A stretch of DNA of 64,000 nt from an uncultured Pseudomonas sp. (GTDB lineage: Bacteria; Pseudomonadota; Gammaproteobacteria; Pseudomonadales; Pseudomonadaceae), in NCBI RefSeq assembly GCF_943846705.1, contig NZ_OX044366.1:2418001-2482000 (forward strand), given 5' to 3'. Shown in pieces: positions 22,383-30,024 of the stretch (positions within the stretch are counted from its first letter, which is position 1; every line of letters begins with the position of its first letter). The notes under the pieces were generated by a model. That model worked only from the letters and a program-made list of their open reading frames with translations, did not search any database and was not told where the DNA came from. Position numbers and translations under genes: made by a program.

Positions 22383-22904
22383 TTAGTGCGCCCGCGCCTC
22401 TTTACTTGGCTTGATGACGTTGGTTGCAACTAGCGCGCTAACGACTACTGCAAGCATGGCAAGACTGGGGAGGCTCTTGATGCGATTCAAGAGCAGACCA
22501 ACCAGAATCACTGGCAGGGCCATTAGGGTAATAGTTGTCATGCAGACTGCGGCCGTGATCGGGTTGCGAGTGAGGTAGATCATCACCAGGCAATCCATTA
22601 CCTCACGCATCTTCGGTGAGTCATCAGATGGCTTTGGTAGGCCCTTGCGGTTAAAGATAAGCGTAAAAGCCAGCACGAAAGGTGCAACCGCAACAAGAAA
22701 CGGCAAGTACCACCACCGCTGGGTCATTAAGTAGTTGTAGTGGGCTGTCTGCTTTTCATTATCTGTTACAGAGTCGTCAGCGTATAGCTCGCTTAGAAGA
22801 TCGACGGCGCGAGCCTGTACAGCCAGTGAGCGCTTGCGGCAAAGCATCCAGTAGAGAACAGTGGCGGCGGCAATGAGTAGGCCGATTAGAACTGAGCTGG
22901 TCAT
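22383..22904 (-). CDS. Multi-pass membrane protein, lysogen-expressed
   Basis: 173 residues with about four membrane segments (near 4-22, 66-87, 112-135 and 142-160) and a charged loop SDDSPKMREVMDC between the second and third. ATG 22904 has GGGGGAAG upstream and overlaps the previous stop as ATGA. It is the third gene of the repressor message, so a role in superinfection exclusion or defence is plausible but not shown. Confidence 0.75.
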   Translation of the reverse strand: MTSSVLIGLLIAAATVLYWMLCRKRSLAVQARAVDLLSELYADDSVTDNEKQTAHYNYLMTQRWWYLPFLVAVAPFVLAFTLIFNRKGLPKPSDDSPKMREVMDCLVMIYLTRNPITAAVCMTTITLMALPVILVGLLLNRIKSLPSLAMLAVVVSALVATNVIKPSKEARAH

Positions 22905-23197
22905 TTCTTCCCCCCTTTCTTTTTGCGTTTGCTCTTGAGGTCTAGTGTATCCCAAGCGGCGCTCTCGCGCAGGTTGAGTTCTCTCTCAGCTGGTGCTGTG
23001 GTGCGACGCATCCACAGCCAATAATACGGAAATAGCGCAATGGCCGCTGTTACGGCCGTTACAAAGGGCGGCGATCTATCCCAGGCGATGATATACAGCC
23101 TTCCTAGCGCATCAATGGTTGATGGCCAGTCTTCAAAAGACAGGCTGATCATGCTGAATTCTATAAGCGGTCCAGATCCATCTGCTTGCTGTGTCAT
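22901..23197 (-). CDS. Single-pass membrane protein, 98 aa, repressor operon
   Basis: One membrane helix near residues 44-63 (FVTAVTAAIALFPYYWLW), followed by a basic cytoplasmic tail ending KRKKKGGKK. Overlaps the repressor stop and the next start by four bases each. Expressed whenever the repressor is. Confidence 0.75.
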   Translation of the reverse strand: MTQQADGSGPLIEFSMISLSFEDWPSTIDALGRLYIIAWDRSPPFVTAVTAAIALFPYYWLWMRRTTAPAERELNLRESAAWDTLDLKSKRKKKGGKK

Positions 23198-24009
23198 TTC
23201 GCGATGCTAAGCCCGCGCCGGCGGCGCACGGTTGACCACCAGAAGACCCAGCCGAACATGCGCACCTGGGCGAACTCTTCGGGGCTCAATACTTCGTCGG
23301 GGAACTCTTCGTCGTTCTCGCTGCGCACGCGCACGCTGCCGCCGGGGAGGCGGTAGAGGTATTTGACGCGCAGCATGCCGTCTTGGTCGAAGGCGTATAT
23401 CTCGCCGTCTTCTATGTGCTTGCTGCCGGTATCAATGCCGATGGTGGCGCCGTCCATGATCAGGCGCTCCATGCTGCGGCCCTTGACGGTGGCGCACACG
23501 GCGTTGGCGGGCATCACGCCGGCTTCGCGTAGCGTGGACTTTGCGAAGCGAAGCAGTCTGCCTGGCACTTCGATTACCTGGGTGGCACCGCCTCCTGCAG
23601 CCAACTCAACCTCCTTGTAGAGCGGTATGGCGACTTCATCGTCACCCAATGGTGTGCTGCTATCCCAGGCTGACATGGTGCCGATCAGCTCAGCATTTGC
23701 CTCGACTGGCTTTGCGCTAATCACTGTCTGTGCCTGCCGGCGAATCTCTTCAGCCAGTCTCGGGCTGAAATCCTGAATCGGAACCTGCAGGTACCTTGCG
23801 AAAACGGAAGCTGCCTCGGCGTTCAGAGCATTACGCCCAGTCAGGTAGTGGCTGGCCGCGCTTTGAGAGTTGGCTTTAAGGCCTTCTATCGCAATCAGCT
23901 CCTGGGTGACGCCCAGCGCTTTCTTTTTCGCCTTGTAGATGGCGTTCAGGGCTGCGCATTCGCGCTGTTCTTCAGTGCTGAGCGCTCGTTTTTTTGGATT
24001 TTCATTCAT
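23194..24009 (-). CDS. cI: CI-type repressor, S24 self-cleaving
   Basis: Maintains lysogeny by binding the operators beside it and at the left promoter. The 271-residue protein has an N-terminal helix-turn-helix region (about 30-75) and a C-terminal S24/LexA-like domain with cleavage site A138-G139, catalytic S179 and K216. It should be cleaved on RecA activation, so the prophage is probably SOS-inducible. Two membrane-protein genes follow in the same transcript. Confidence 0.92.
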   Translation of the reverse strand: MNENPKKRALSTEEQRECAALNAIYKAKKKALGVTQELIAIEGLKANSQSAASHYLTGRNALNAEAASVFARYLQVPIQDFSPRLAEEIRRQAQTVISAKPVEANAELIGTMSAWDSSTPLGDDEVAIPLYKEVELAAGGGATQVIEVPGRLLRFAKSTLREAGVMPANAVCATVKGRSMERLIMDGATIGIDTGSKHIEDGEIYAFDQDGMLRVKYLYRLPGGSVRVRSENDEEFPDEVLSPEEFAQVRMFGWVFWWSTVRRRRGLSIAK

Positions 24010-24021
24010 GAGCTGAGCTTA

Positions 24022-24090
24022 TGACTTCCGGTAATAGCAATCTAAGACCGCTGGTCTTGCTTAAAGCAAGACCGCGAGTAATACTTGCGC
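24022..24090. promoter_or_regulatory. cI/cro control region: pR, pRM and operators
   Basis: Rightward promoter TTGCTT (24057-24062), 16 bases, TAATAC (24079-24084). Two overlapping perfect palindromes lie across it: AAGACC-GCT-GGTCTT (24044-24058) and the 21-base GGTCTTGCTTAAAGCAAGACC with ends at 24053 and 24073. GGTAATA and AGTAATA copies flank them. These are the probable operators; the exact pRM position is unclear. Confidence 0.7.
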
Positions 24091-24113
24091 ATACAAAGAA
24101 CCTGGAGCGGCCA

Positions 24114-24317
24114 ATGAAACGCACCCCCCTCACAACCTTCGTACATGAGCGCACGCAAGAAGAATGCGCCGCGCTGCTCGGCTGCACCCAGGGCGCCATC
24201 AGCAAAGCCCTGCGCGTTGGCCGCGCCGTTTTCGTCACCGAGCACCCCGATGGCAGTTTTTCGGCTGAGGAACTTCGCCCGTTCCCATCGCAGTCTGCGA
24301 AAACTCAAGCCGCCTGA
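24114..24317 (+). CDS. cro: Cro-like repressor
   Basis: A 67-residue protein with helix-turn-helix QEECAALLGCTQGAISKAL and a basic region, first gene of the rightward operon and divergent from cI. ATG 24114 has GGAG at six bases. Size, position and fold all fit a Cro that represses cI during lytic growth. Confidence 0.85.
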   Translation: MKRTPLTTFVHERTQEECAALLGCTQGAISKALRVGRAVFVTEHPDGSFSAEELRPFPSQSAKTQAA

Positions 24318-24384
24318 TCCATTGATTACAGCTTGGCAGCCAGCCGGCTGGCCCGCCACGACAAACCCGCTGAGGTTTCCCGAT

Positions 24385-24807
24385 ATGGAAGAGATTCACC
24401 GCGCTATTCACGAAACCGTTCTGGCTGCTGGCCCAAAAGAGTTGGCCCACAAGATGGGTATGGCGCACACCACCCTGCTTAACCGCGCCAACCCAAACGA
24501 CGACACCCACCGCCTGAACGTGGAGCAGCTGCTGCAGATCATGTTGCACAGCGGCGATGCATCGGTGCTGCGTGCGATGGCGACTGAGTTCGGCTTTGAG
24601 TTGGTGGCTAAACAAGCCCCGGCTGCCACTGGCCTTACGGCTGCGTTGCTGGGTATGTCGGCCGAGGTGGCGGACGTGACCCGCGCCGTGGCGGATGCCT
24701 TGGCTGATGGCCATGTGTCGCAGACGGAGAAGCAGCTGATCAAGCGTGAGCTGCTGGGCGCTAAAGACAGCCTGGCAGTGCTGGAAGAGTCGATAAAAGC
24801 CGCCTGA
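24385..24807 (+). CDS. Phage regulatory CII-family protein (CP76/P2 type)
   Basis: 140 residues starting at ATG 24385 after GAGG. It opens with a helical HTH-like domain (MGMAHTTLLNRANPNDDTH, LNVEQLLQIML) typical of the phage regulatory CII family PF06892, followed by an alanine-rich C terminus. Presumably influences the lysis/lysogeny choice. The longer frame upstream overlaps cro and is not coding. Confidence 0.8.
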   Translation: MEEIHRAIHETVLAAGPKELAHKMGMAHTTLLNRANPNDDTHRLNVEQLLQIMLHSGDASVLRAMATEFGFELVAKQAPAATGLTAALLGMSAEVADVTRAVADALADGHVSQTEKQLIKRELLGAKDSLAVLEESIKAA

Positions 24808-24816
24808 ATTGCAGGC

Positions 24817-24844
24817 AAAAAAAAGCCGCTGGTCTAGAGCGGCT
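24817..24844 (-). terminator. Intrinsic terminator facing left, between cII and the Rha gene
   Basis: Stem AAGCCGCT/AGCGGCTT (24823-24844) followed on the minus strand by eight T. In the rightward direction the hairpin lacks a T-run, so it acts best on antisense transcripts heading toward cII, cro and cI. Confidence 0.6.
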
Positions 24845-24872
24845 TCTTCAACAACAACACACGGAGTCGATT

Positions 24873-25610
24873 ATGCCCATGCAGCCTTCCCCGAGCAATA
24901 CCACCCTTACCGCGCCACGTTTTGCGCAATGTGAAAACGTGGCGCGGACGATGAGCAGCCGAGAGATTGCCGAGTTGACTGGCAAGCGTCACCCGGATGT
25001 GAAGCGTGACATTGCGGCCATGCTCGATGCGCTGAATGGAGATGTGAGCAGTTTTGCGCGCATCTATCTGGACAGCCAAAACCGTGAGCAAACCGAGTAT
25101 CACCTTGATCGTGAGCACACCGATTGCTTGCTGAGCGGCTACAGCGTGCCGTTGCGTATGAAGGTGATCCGCCGTTGGCATGAGCTGGAGCAGGGCGCTT
25201 TGGCTCCGGTCATCCCGCAGAGCCTGCCTGAGGCGTTGCGCTTGGCCGCTGACCTTGCCGAGCAAAACAACCAGCTGCGCCTTGTGGTAACCGAGCAGGC
25301 GCCGAAGGTTGAGGCGCTGGCGCGCATTGCGGCGGCGCGCGGCTCGATGTGCCTGACGGATGCGGCCAAGCACTTGGGCGTGCAGCGCAAGGTGCTGATC
25401 GCTTGGCTGCGTGAGAACCGCTGGGTTTATCGCCGTGAGGGTTCGACGCGCTTGTTGGCGTACCAGCCGCGCGAGGCCGCCGGGCTGCTTGAGCATAAGG
25501 TTACGGTGATTGGCCTCGAAGATGACGGCGCTCAACGGCTTGCCGGGCAGGTGCGGGTTACGCCGAAGGGCTTGGCGAAGCTGGCGCAGAAGATGGGTGC
25601 TGCCCAATGA
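24873..25610 (+). CDS. Rha/KilA-C-type phage regulatory protein
   Basis: 245 residues: an N-terminal Rha-like domain (SSREIAELTGKRHPDVKRDI to VPLRMKVIRRWHELE, about 28-105) and a C-terminal KilA-C domain (SMCLTDAAKHLGVQ, ending VTPKGLAKLAQKM). Such proteins act as antirepressors or host-interference regulators in other phages. Start has GGAG upstream. Confidence 0.82.
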   Translation: MPMQPSPSNTTLTAPRFAQCENVARTMSSREIAELTGKRHPDVKRDIAAMLDALNGDVSSFARIYLDSQNREQTEYHLDREHTDCLLSGYSVPLRMKVIRRWHELEQGALAPVIPQSLPEALRLAADLAEQNNQLRLVVTEQAPKVEALARIAAARGSMCLTDAAKHLGVQRKVLIAWLRENRWVYRREGSTRLLAYQPREAAGLLEHKVTVIGLEDDGAQRLAGQVRVTPKGLAKLAQKMGAAQ

Positions 25611-26476
25611 GCGTGCAGGCAATGACCTGGGCGCTTGAGCAGACGCTGGTGAAGACGCCAACTGCGCGGCATGTGCTGCTGTGCTTGGCTAATTACGCGG
25701 ATAAGCATGGCCATGCTGCCTTCCCTTCGGCTAACAGTTTGAGCGCGGACACGGGGCTCTCTGTGCGCACGGTGCGCAGTGCGCTTGAGCACTTGCGTGA
25801 GGTGGGTGCGATTGCGCCGGGTAACCAGGCTATTGCGGCCGCCTATATCGACCGTCACGACCGCCGCCCAGTGGTTTATGACCTGGCCATGCAACGGGGT
25901 GCAGCTGCTGCATGCGGCACTGAGCGGGGTGCAGTAGATGCATGCCGTTGTGAGGGTACGGGGTGCAGCTCTTGCACGAACGGGGTGCAACTGACGCAGG
26001 AACGGGGTGCAGCAGCTGCACCCAATCCGTCCACTAATCCATCACTTAAACCAAAAGCTGGGCGCACAGGTGCGCCGGGTGCCGCGAAGTACGACCCGGT
26101 GACTGAGTGCCCTGGCAACGTCAGCCCGAGCATTTGGGCGGAGTGGTGCCAGTACCGCCGTGAAATCCGCAAGGCGCTGACCGCCACCACTGTTCGCAAC
26201 CAAGCCGCCGCCCTGGCTGGCCACCACAACCCCGATGCCGTGCTGAGCCAGTCGATGGCCAACGGCTGGACGGGCATTTTCCCGGAGAAGATTACTCATG
26301 ACGCCAGCCAGCCAAATCGCCCAGCAGGTGACAAGTCAGCCGTTGGGCAAGTGCGAGCCGCCATTGCCGCCCGTGAAGCCCGAGAAGCTGCGCCAGGGCC
26401 TGCTGGACAACCTGTGGCTCAAGATGACGGAGCTTTACGGGCACCGCTGGACGGGGAGTTTCGGCGTGTCGGCTGA
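25607..26476 (+). CDS. Lambda O-like replication initiator
   Basis: 289 residues with an N-terminal winged-helix domain (TPTARHVLLCLANYADKHGH, LSADTGLSVRTVRSAL), a low-complexity centre encoded by iterons, and a conserved C-terminal region ending DGEFRRVG. The combination of HTH, internal repeats and the following P-like gene matches the lambda O arrangement. Its last 179 bases overlap the P-like gene in another frame. Confidence 0.8.
   Translation: MSVQAMTWALEQTLVKTPTARHVLLCLANYADKHGHAAFPSANSLSADTGLSVRTVRSALEHLREVGAIAPGNQAIAAAYIDRHDRRPVVYDLAMQRGAAAACGTERGAVDACRCEGTGCSSCTNGVQLTQERGAAAAPNPSTNPSLKPKAGRTGAPGAAKYDPVTECPGNVSPSIWAEWCQYRREIRKALTATTVRNQAAALAGHHNPDAVLSQSMANGWTGIFPEKITHDASQPNRPAGDKSAVGQVRAAIAAREAREAAPGPAGQPVAQDDGALRAPLDGEFRRVG
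25893..26013. repeat. Iterons, candidate phage replication origin
   Basis: Five copies of CGGGGTGCA begin at 25895, 25925, 25959, 25981 and 26003, the last three 22 bases apart; the fuller consensus is AACGGGGTGCAGCTG. An A/T-richer stretch follows at about 26030-26060. Iterons within the initiator gene plus an adjacent AT-rich element are the layout of lambda ori. Confidence 0.65.
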
Positions 26477-26978
26477 CCAGACCCACGCTTGGGCAGCCAC
26501 GTTGGGCGGGTTGCGCGGTGCGCAGATCGCGGTAGGCCTTTCGGCCCTGGCGGAGACCCAAGACCCGCAGTTGAAGCGCTGGCCGCCGGCGGCCCCTGAG
26601 TTCCGTGCAATGTGTGAGAACCGTGACCCGGAGGCGTTTGGTTTGCCGGCTGAGGGGGCCGCCTACCACGAGGCCTGCAAGCGGGCGCATCCGGCGGGCG
26701 GTTCGATTGATGCGCCGTGGAGCCATCCGGCTGTTTGCCACGCGGCGCTTGAGACGGGCTTTCACTGCCTGCTCAGCTCGAAAGCCGATGTGAGCCGCAA
26801 GCTGTTTGCCCGCAACTACGAGGCCGCCTGCCGCATGGTGATGGATGGCCAGGCGCTGAAGGCGATCCCGCTGGGGCTGCCTGACCCGTATTCGGTTTCA
26901 TCGGTACGCACCGAGGAAGGTGGGCGCAAAGGGCTGGCCAGTTTGCGGGCCGCGCTGCGTGGCGGGGTGGCGCAATGA
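26298..26978 (+). CDS. Replication protein P-like helicase loader
   Basis: 226 residues with the P-family region LRQGLLDNLWLKMTELYGHR, then WAATLGGLRGAQIAVGLSAL and WPPAAPEFRAMCENRDPEAF. It presumably loads the host DnaB helicase at the origin bound by the O-like protein. Starts 179 bases inside the O-like gene, with GGAG ten bases before the ATG. Later in-frame ATGs also lie inside the overlap. Confidence 0.8.
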   Translation: MTPASQIAQQVTSQPLGKCEPPLPPVKPEKLRQGLLDNLWLKMTELYGHRWTGSFGVSADQTHAWAATLGGLRGAQIAVGLSALAETQDPQLKRWPPAAPEFRAMCENRDPEAFGLPAEGAAYHEACKRAHPAGGSIDAPWSHPAVCHAALETGFHCLLSSKADVSRKLFARNYEAACRMVMDGQALKAIPLGLPDPYSVSSVRTEEGGRKGLASLRAALRGGVAQ

Positions 26979-27169
26979 ACTGGCGCAAACATTCGCCTTA
27001 TCTGCTGGTCAGCGACAGCGGCTACAAGGTGGCCAAGTACATCAGCGCCGGCGTTGCGAGCTATCGCGCAAGCATCAACGGGGAGTTCATCGGGCAGGTG
27101 TGCACCACGGCCAAGGCCGCGCAGACGATCTGCGAGAACCATCAATTAATCATGGGGGTGGCTGCGTGA
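26975..27169 (+). CDS. Hypothetical phage protein, 64 aa
   Basis: Starts as ATGA overlap with the P-like stop. A compact beta-rich sequence (YKVAKYISAGVASYRASING); no domain recognised. Confidence 0.65.
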   Translation: MNWRKHSPYLLVSDSGYKVAKYISAGVASYRASINGEFIGQVCTTAKAAQTICENHQLIMGVAA

Positions 27170-27348
27170 TCGAGTTTGTTAGCAACAAACCCAAGCCAGA
27201 CGGCAAGCGGGTGCACACGCAAATGCGCCGGGATGTGGAGTGGTTGTTGATTCAGGGCTGGCAGCTTGAGCGCAAGGCGGATGGGGTGCACCTGAGCCTG
27301 GGCAGCAAGAAGAAGATCGTGCGCGGTGGGGTGTTGATCAATGGCTGA
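27166..27348 (+). CDS. Hypothetical phage protein, 60 aa
   Basis: GTG start overlapping the previous stop (GTGA), with GGGGGTGG upstream. Product M/V-IEFVSNKPKPDGKRVH is basic. Unknown function. Confidence 0.6.
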   Translation: MIEFVSNKPKPDGKRVHTQMRRDVEWLLIQGWQLERKADGVHLSLGSKKKIVRGGVLING

Positions 27349-27568
27349 GTGGCTACCCGCTGAAACCGCGCCGAAGGATCGCCAGTTTCTTGCCGACACC
27401 GGCGGGCCTTGGCCTGTTGTGGCGCAGTGGAGTGATTACCAGTGCGAGTGGGTGACGGCGCAGTTGGAGGGCAACTTGTGCGATGGCAAGAGTGACCCGG
27501 CCTATGTGACTGAGTACGAGCACACGCTCAAGGGTTGGATGGAATTACCGGAGGTGGTACGTGGGTGA
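27341..27568 (+). CDS. DUF551-like phage protein, 75 aa
   Basis: Opens MAEWLPAETAPKDRQFLAD, the pattern of small phage DUF551-type proteins. Overlaps its neighbours by eight bases on each side. Role unknown. Confidence 0.6.
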   Translation: MAEWLPAETAPKDRQFLADTGGPWPVVAQWSDYQCEWVTAQLEGNLCDGKSDPAYVTEYEHTLKGWMELPEVVRG

Positions 27569-27809
27569 GCCAATCAAGACTGAAAGCGCCTTGGATACCC
27601 AGGTGGGTGGCGCGCATTACAAGGGCATGAAGATCCAGCCCATGGAGTACAGCATGGCCAACGGCCTGGACGCCTGCCAGCACACGGCCATCAAGTACAT
27701 CTCGCGGTTTCGGCAGAAGGGCGGCATTCAGGATTTGGAGAAGGCCAAGCACTGCATCGACATGCTGATTGAGTTTGAGCGCCGGGCAATGGCTGAGGCT
27801 GAGCACTGA
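27561..27809 (+). CDS. DUF3310 (SaV-like) phage protein
   Basis: 82 residues, with VGGAHYKGMKIQPMEYSMAN and HTAIKYISRFRQKGGIQDLE typical of DUF3310, a nucleotide-metabolism-linked family of unclear activity. Starts at GTG 27561 after GGAGG. Confidence 0.8.
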   Translation: MGEPIKTESALDTQVGGAHYKGMKIQPMEYSMANGLDACQHTAIKYISRFRQKGGIQDLEKAKHCIDMLIEFERRAMAEAEH

Positions 27810-28855
27810 TGGCTGCTGCAGGAAAGAAGGCGGGCGAGCTGCGCACCACGGGTGATGTGGTGCTGTGGTGGCTGCGCAGGGTGGAGCAGAAGTATCCGGC
27901 GAACTCGGACTACAGGAAGAATGTGGTCTCGATGGCCAAGGTGAACATTCTCCCGGCCCTTGCTCGTGTGGCCATCAAGAAGCTGGATCGGCGGGTTGTG
28001 GATGACAAGCTGATCTGGCGCATGGGTGGTGACGGGAAGAAGCCAGCCACCCAGCAGAAGGCTATTCAGGTGTTGCGCCGTGCGTTCGCGACGGCCGAGA
28101 AGACGGGGCGCATCAAGATTAACCCGATGGCCTCTATCACGTTCAAGGACTTCGACAGCGCACCCATCAAGAGCAAGCCCGCTGCGTTGTCGCGCATCGA
28201 CCTGCCGCCTTTGGTTGCGCAGCTTTCAGAGGCCTTCGACAAGGACCCGGTGAACGGCCTGTTGCCTTTGATGATGCTGGCCCACGGCACGCGCATATCG
28301 GAAACGCTCAAGGCCACCTGGGCGCATATTTCGAGGGCTGAGCGCTTTTGGGTGATCCCCGCGAACAAGTCCAGCCGGCTGCATGAGCTGCCTCTGACGC
28401 CTCAGGTGCTGGCGTTGCTGGCGCGCTATCGGGCTGCGTTGCCTGATGCCCGCGCCCAGGGTGATTGGGTGTTCCCGGTGAGGGGCGGCGCTCGGTTGTC
28501 GGCCACTACGGCGCATTCAATGTTCCGGGCGATATCGGGCGGGAAGTGGTCGAGCCATGACTTGCGCAAGTTGATGCGCGCCTCGCTGTCTGAGCTGGGC
28601 GTGGATCACTTCATTGGTGAGCGGCTGATCAACCACAGCCTTGGCAAGACGGCAGAAACCTACCTCACGCGTGATGTTGCAGGCCGCTGCCGTGAGGCAC
28701 TTGAGCTATGGCATGCCCGGCTTGATGAGTGTGGGTTTGCAATCGCGCACGGCTTAAATGTTGCCGCTGCTGCATCTCCGCAAACAGCCGGGGGCCTAGA
28801 CGCTGCGGGCGCTCCGGGCGTTTCCAGTGTATTCACGGGTAGAGGATGTATATGA
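27809..28855 (+). CDS. Second tyrosine recombinase, in the replication operon
   Basis: 348 residues with a complete catalytic set: R162 (HGTRISE), K187, H250 and R253 (SHDLRK), H276 (INHSLG) and Y285. Its ATG overlaps the DUF3310 stop by one base. It is transcribed with the replication genes and lies far from either att site, so it is not the integrase that placed this prophage. A role in resolving phage dimers or concatemers is possible. Confidence 0.85.
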   Translation: MAAAGKKAGELRTTGDVVLWWLRRVEQKYPANSDYRKNVVSMAKVNILPALARVAIKKLDRRVVDDKLIWRMGGDGKKPATQQKAIQVLRRAFATAEKTGRIKINPMASITFKDFDSAPIKSKPAALSRIDLPPLVAQLSEAFDKDPVNGLLPLMMLAHGTRISETLKATWAHISRAERFWVIPANKSSRLHELPLTPQVLALLARYRAALPDARAQGDWVFPVRGGARLSATTAHSMFRAISGGKWSSHDLRKLMRASLSELGVDHFIGERLINHSLGKTAETYLTRDVAGRCREALELWHARLDECGFAIAHGLNVAAAASPQTAGGLDAAGAPGVSSVFTGRGCI

Positions 28856-29196
28856 GCGGAATGAAGGCACTTCAAGCGCTCGGGCGGCTCAAGGTCGGCG
28901 CGATGAATAAGACCGAAGCAGCCTATGACCTACTGCTGAAACAGCGCCTGCATGCTGGGGAGATCCAGTGGTACCGCTTCGAGGGTGTGAAGCTTCGCCT
29001 GGCTGATAACACCTTCTATACCGCGGACTTCTTCGTGATGAATGCCGAGGGCTTGCTTGAGGTGCATGAGGTGAAGGGCTTCTGGACGGATGACGCTCGG
29101 GTGAAGACGAAGGTGGCGGCGGCGATGTACCCGTTCAAGTTCTTCGGTGTGCAGCGCGGTAAGCGCAACACCGGCTGGGTAGTCGAGGAGTTCTGA
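28852..29196 (+). CDS. DUF1064-family predicted PD-(D/E)XK nuclease
   Basis: 114 residues with KTEAAYDLLLKQR, YTADFFV and LEVHEVKGFW, which fit the E...D...ExK nuclease core of DUF1064 phage proteins. ATG 28852 overlaps the recombinase stop (ATGA) with GAGG upstream. Possibly a Holliday-junction or recombination nuclease. Confidence 0.75.
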   Translation: MSGMKALQALGRLKVGAMNKTEAAYDLLLKQRLHAGEIQWYRFEGVKLRLADNTFYTADFFVMNAEGLLEVHEVKGFWTDDARVKTKVAAAMYPFKFFGVQRGKRNTGWVVEEF

Positions 29197-29516
29197 TGGC
29201 GCGCCAGATAGCGGTGATCCCTCTGGTGCGCTGTGAGGTGTGCCAAGGGCAGGGCGTTATCAAGGGCATTTTTGATGTGTTCGATTGCGCGGGCTGCAAC
29301 GGGGCTGGGTTGATCGATCGCACAACCAATAAGGCGCTGAGCCTTGAGCAGATGGTGCAACAGCTGCGGGTAAGGCTGAACCGAGCCCATCGGCAGGTTG
29401 AGCAGCAACAAGAACAACTGGAGCGCGCTGGCTTGGTACCCGTAACGGGGCCGGCAGCGGACTACCAGGGCAACAACAAGAAGGGCGCGGGCGGCGCGCA
29501 CTTCACTGGCGATTGA
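29196..29516 (+). CDS. DnaJ-type zinc-finger phage protein, 106 aa
   Basis: Two CxxCxGxG-like motifs, CEVCQGQG and CAGCNGAG, form a zinc site like the DnaJ finger; a coiled-coil helix (LRVRLNRAHRQVEQQQEQLE) follows. Position before Q is common for small late-early regulatory or recombination genes. Function unknown. Confidence 0.7.
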   Translation: MARQIAVIPLVRCEVCQGQGVIKGIFDVFDCAGCNGAGLIDRTTNKALSLEQMVQQLRVRLNRAHRQVEQQQEQLERAGLVPVTGPAADYQGNNKKGAGGAHFTGD

Positions 29517-29526
29517 GGGGATAGCC

Positions 29527-29910
29527 ATGCAACACCTGGATACTGAGTACATGCTGCAAGAGTGGGGTGTGTGGCTGCGTGTGCAGTCCGGCGTGCCGAG
29601 CTACGTTTCACCCAGCCTGGCGCTTATGCGTGATCATGTGCAGGTTGAGCGCGCCCCTGATCCCTGTATCACTGATGAGCTGGCCCTGCTGATCGATGGC
29701 AAGGTGTGCCGCTTGTTCGATCGCTATGAGGAAGCGGGCCTGGCACTGTGGAACTACTACCGGCACCAGGGCATGAGCTATCGCCGTCTGGGGCAGTTGA
29801 TGACGGCGGCGCTGGGCAAGCCTGTGACCCATGTTCGCGCTCAAGAGTTGGTGATGGTGGGCGCTGCCTGGGTTGATGCCGCGCTGTGCCACTACCAAGA
29901 GGTAGCGTGA
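29527..29910 (+). CDS. Late antiterminator Q-like protein
   Basis: 127 residues with the antitermination-Q pattern: YMLQEWGVWLRVQSGVPSY, LALLIDGKVCRLFD and YYRHQGMSYRRLGQLM. A strong promoter and a terminator lie directly downstream, as in lambda Q-pR'-tR'. It would let polymerase read through to the late genes. Confidence 0.85.
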   Translation: MQHLDTEYMLQEWGVWLRVQSGVPSYVSPSLALMRDHVQVERAPDPCITDELALLIDGKVCRLFDRYEEAGLALWNYYRHQGMSYRRLGQLMTAALGKPVTHVRAQELVMVGAAWVDAALCHYQEVA

Positions 29911-29936
29911 CTGTTTAAATGTACACGCTGTGGTTA

Positions 29937-29965
29937 TTGACAGTGGATTACACGGGCTGTACATT
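29937..29965 (+). promoter_or_regulatory. Late promoter pR'
   Basis: Consensus TTGACA (29937-29942), 17-base spacer and TACATT (29960-29965), immediately after Q. Transcripts would meet the terminator at 29996 unless Q modifies polymerase. Confidence 0.75.
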
Positions 29966-29995
29966 TCTCCCCATCTTGCGGTTTTACCGCTTCAA

Positions 29996-30024
29996 AAGCC
30001 CTGGCCTAACCGCCGGGGCTTTTT
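29996..30024 (+). terminator. Late-leader terminator tR'
   Basis: Stem AGCCCTGGC/GCCGGGGCT then TTTTT, about 30 bases after the late promoter -10. The rest of 30025-30192 shows no gene, only leader sequence before the holin. Confidence 0.8.

Noticed and set aside
24145..24384. N-terminal 80-codon extension of the cII-family gene
   Set aside because: Overlaps cro in another frame and is Pro/Ala/Ser-rich; ATG 24385 has a ribosome site and fits the family.
25893..26013. CRISPR-like direct repeats
   Set aside because: Units are about 10-15 bases with irregular 22-34 base spacing and lie inside a coding gene; iterons explain them better.
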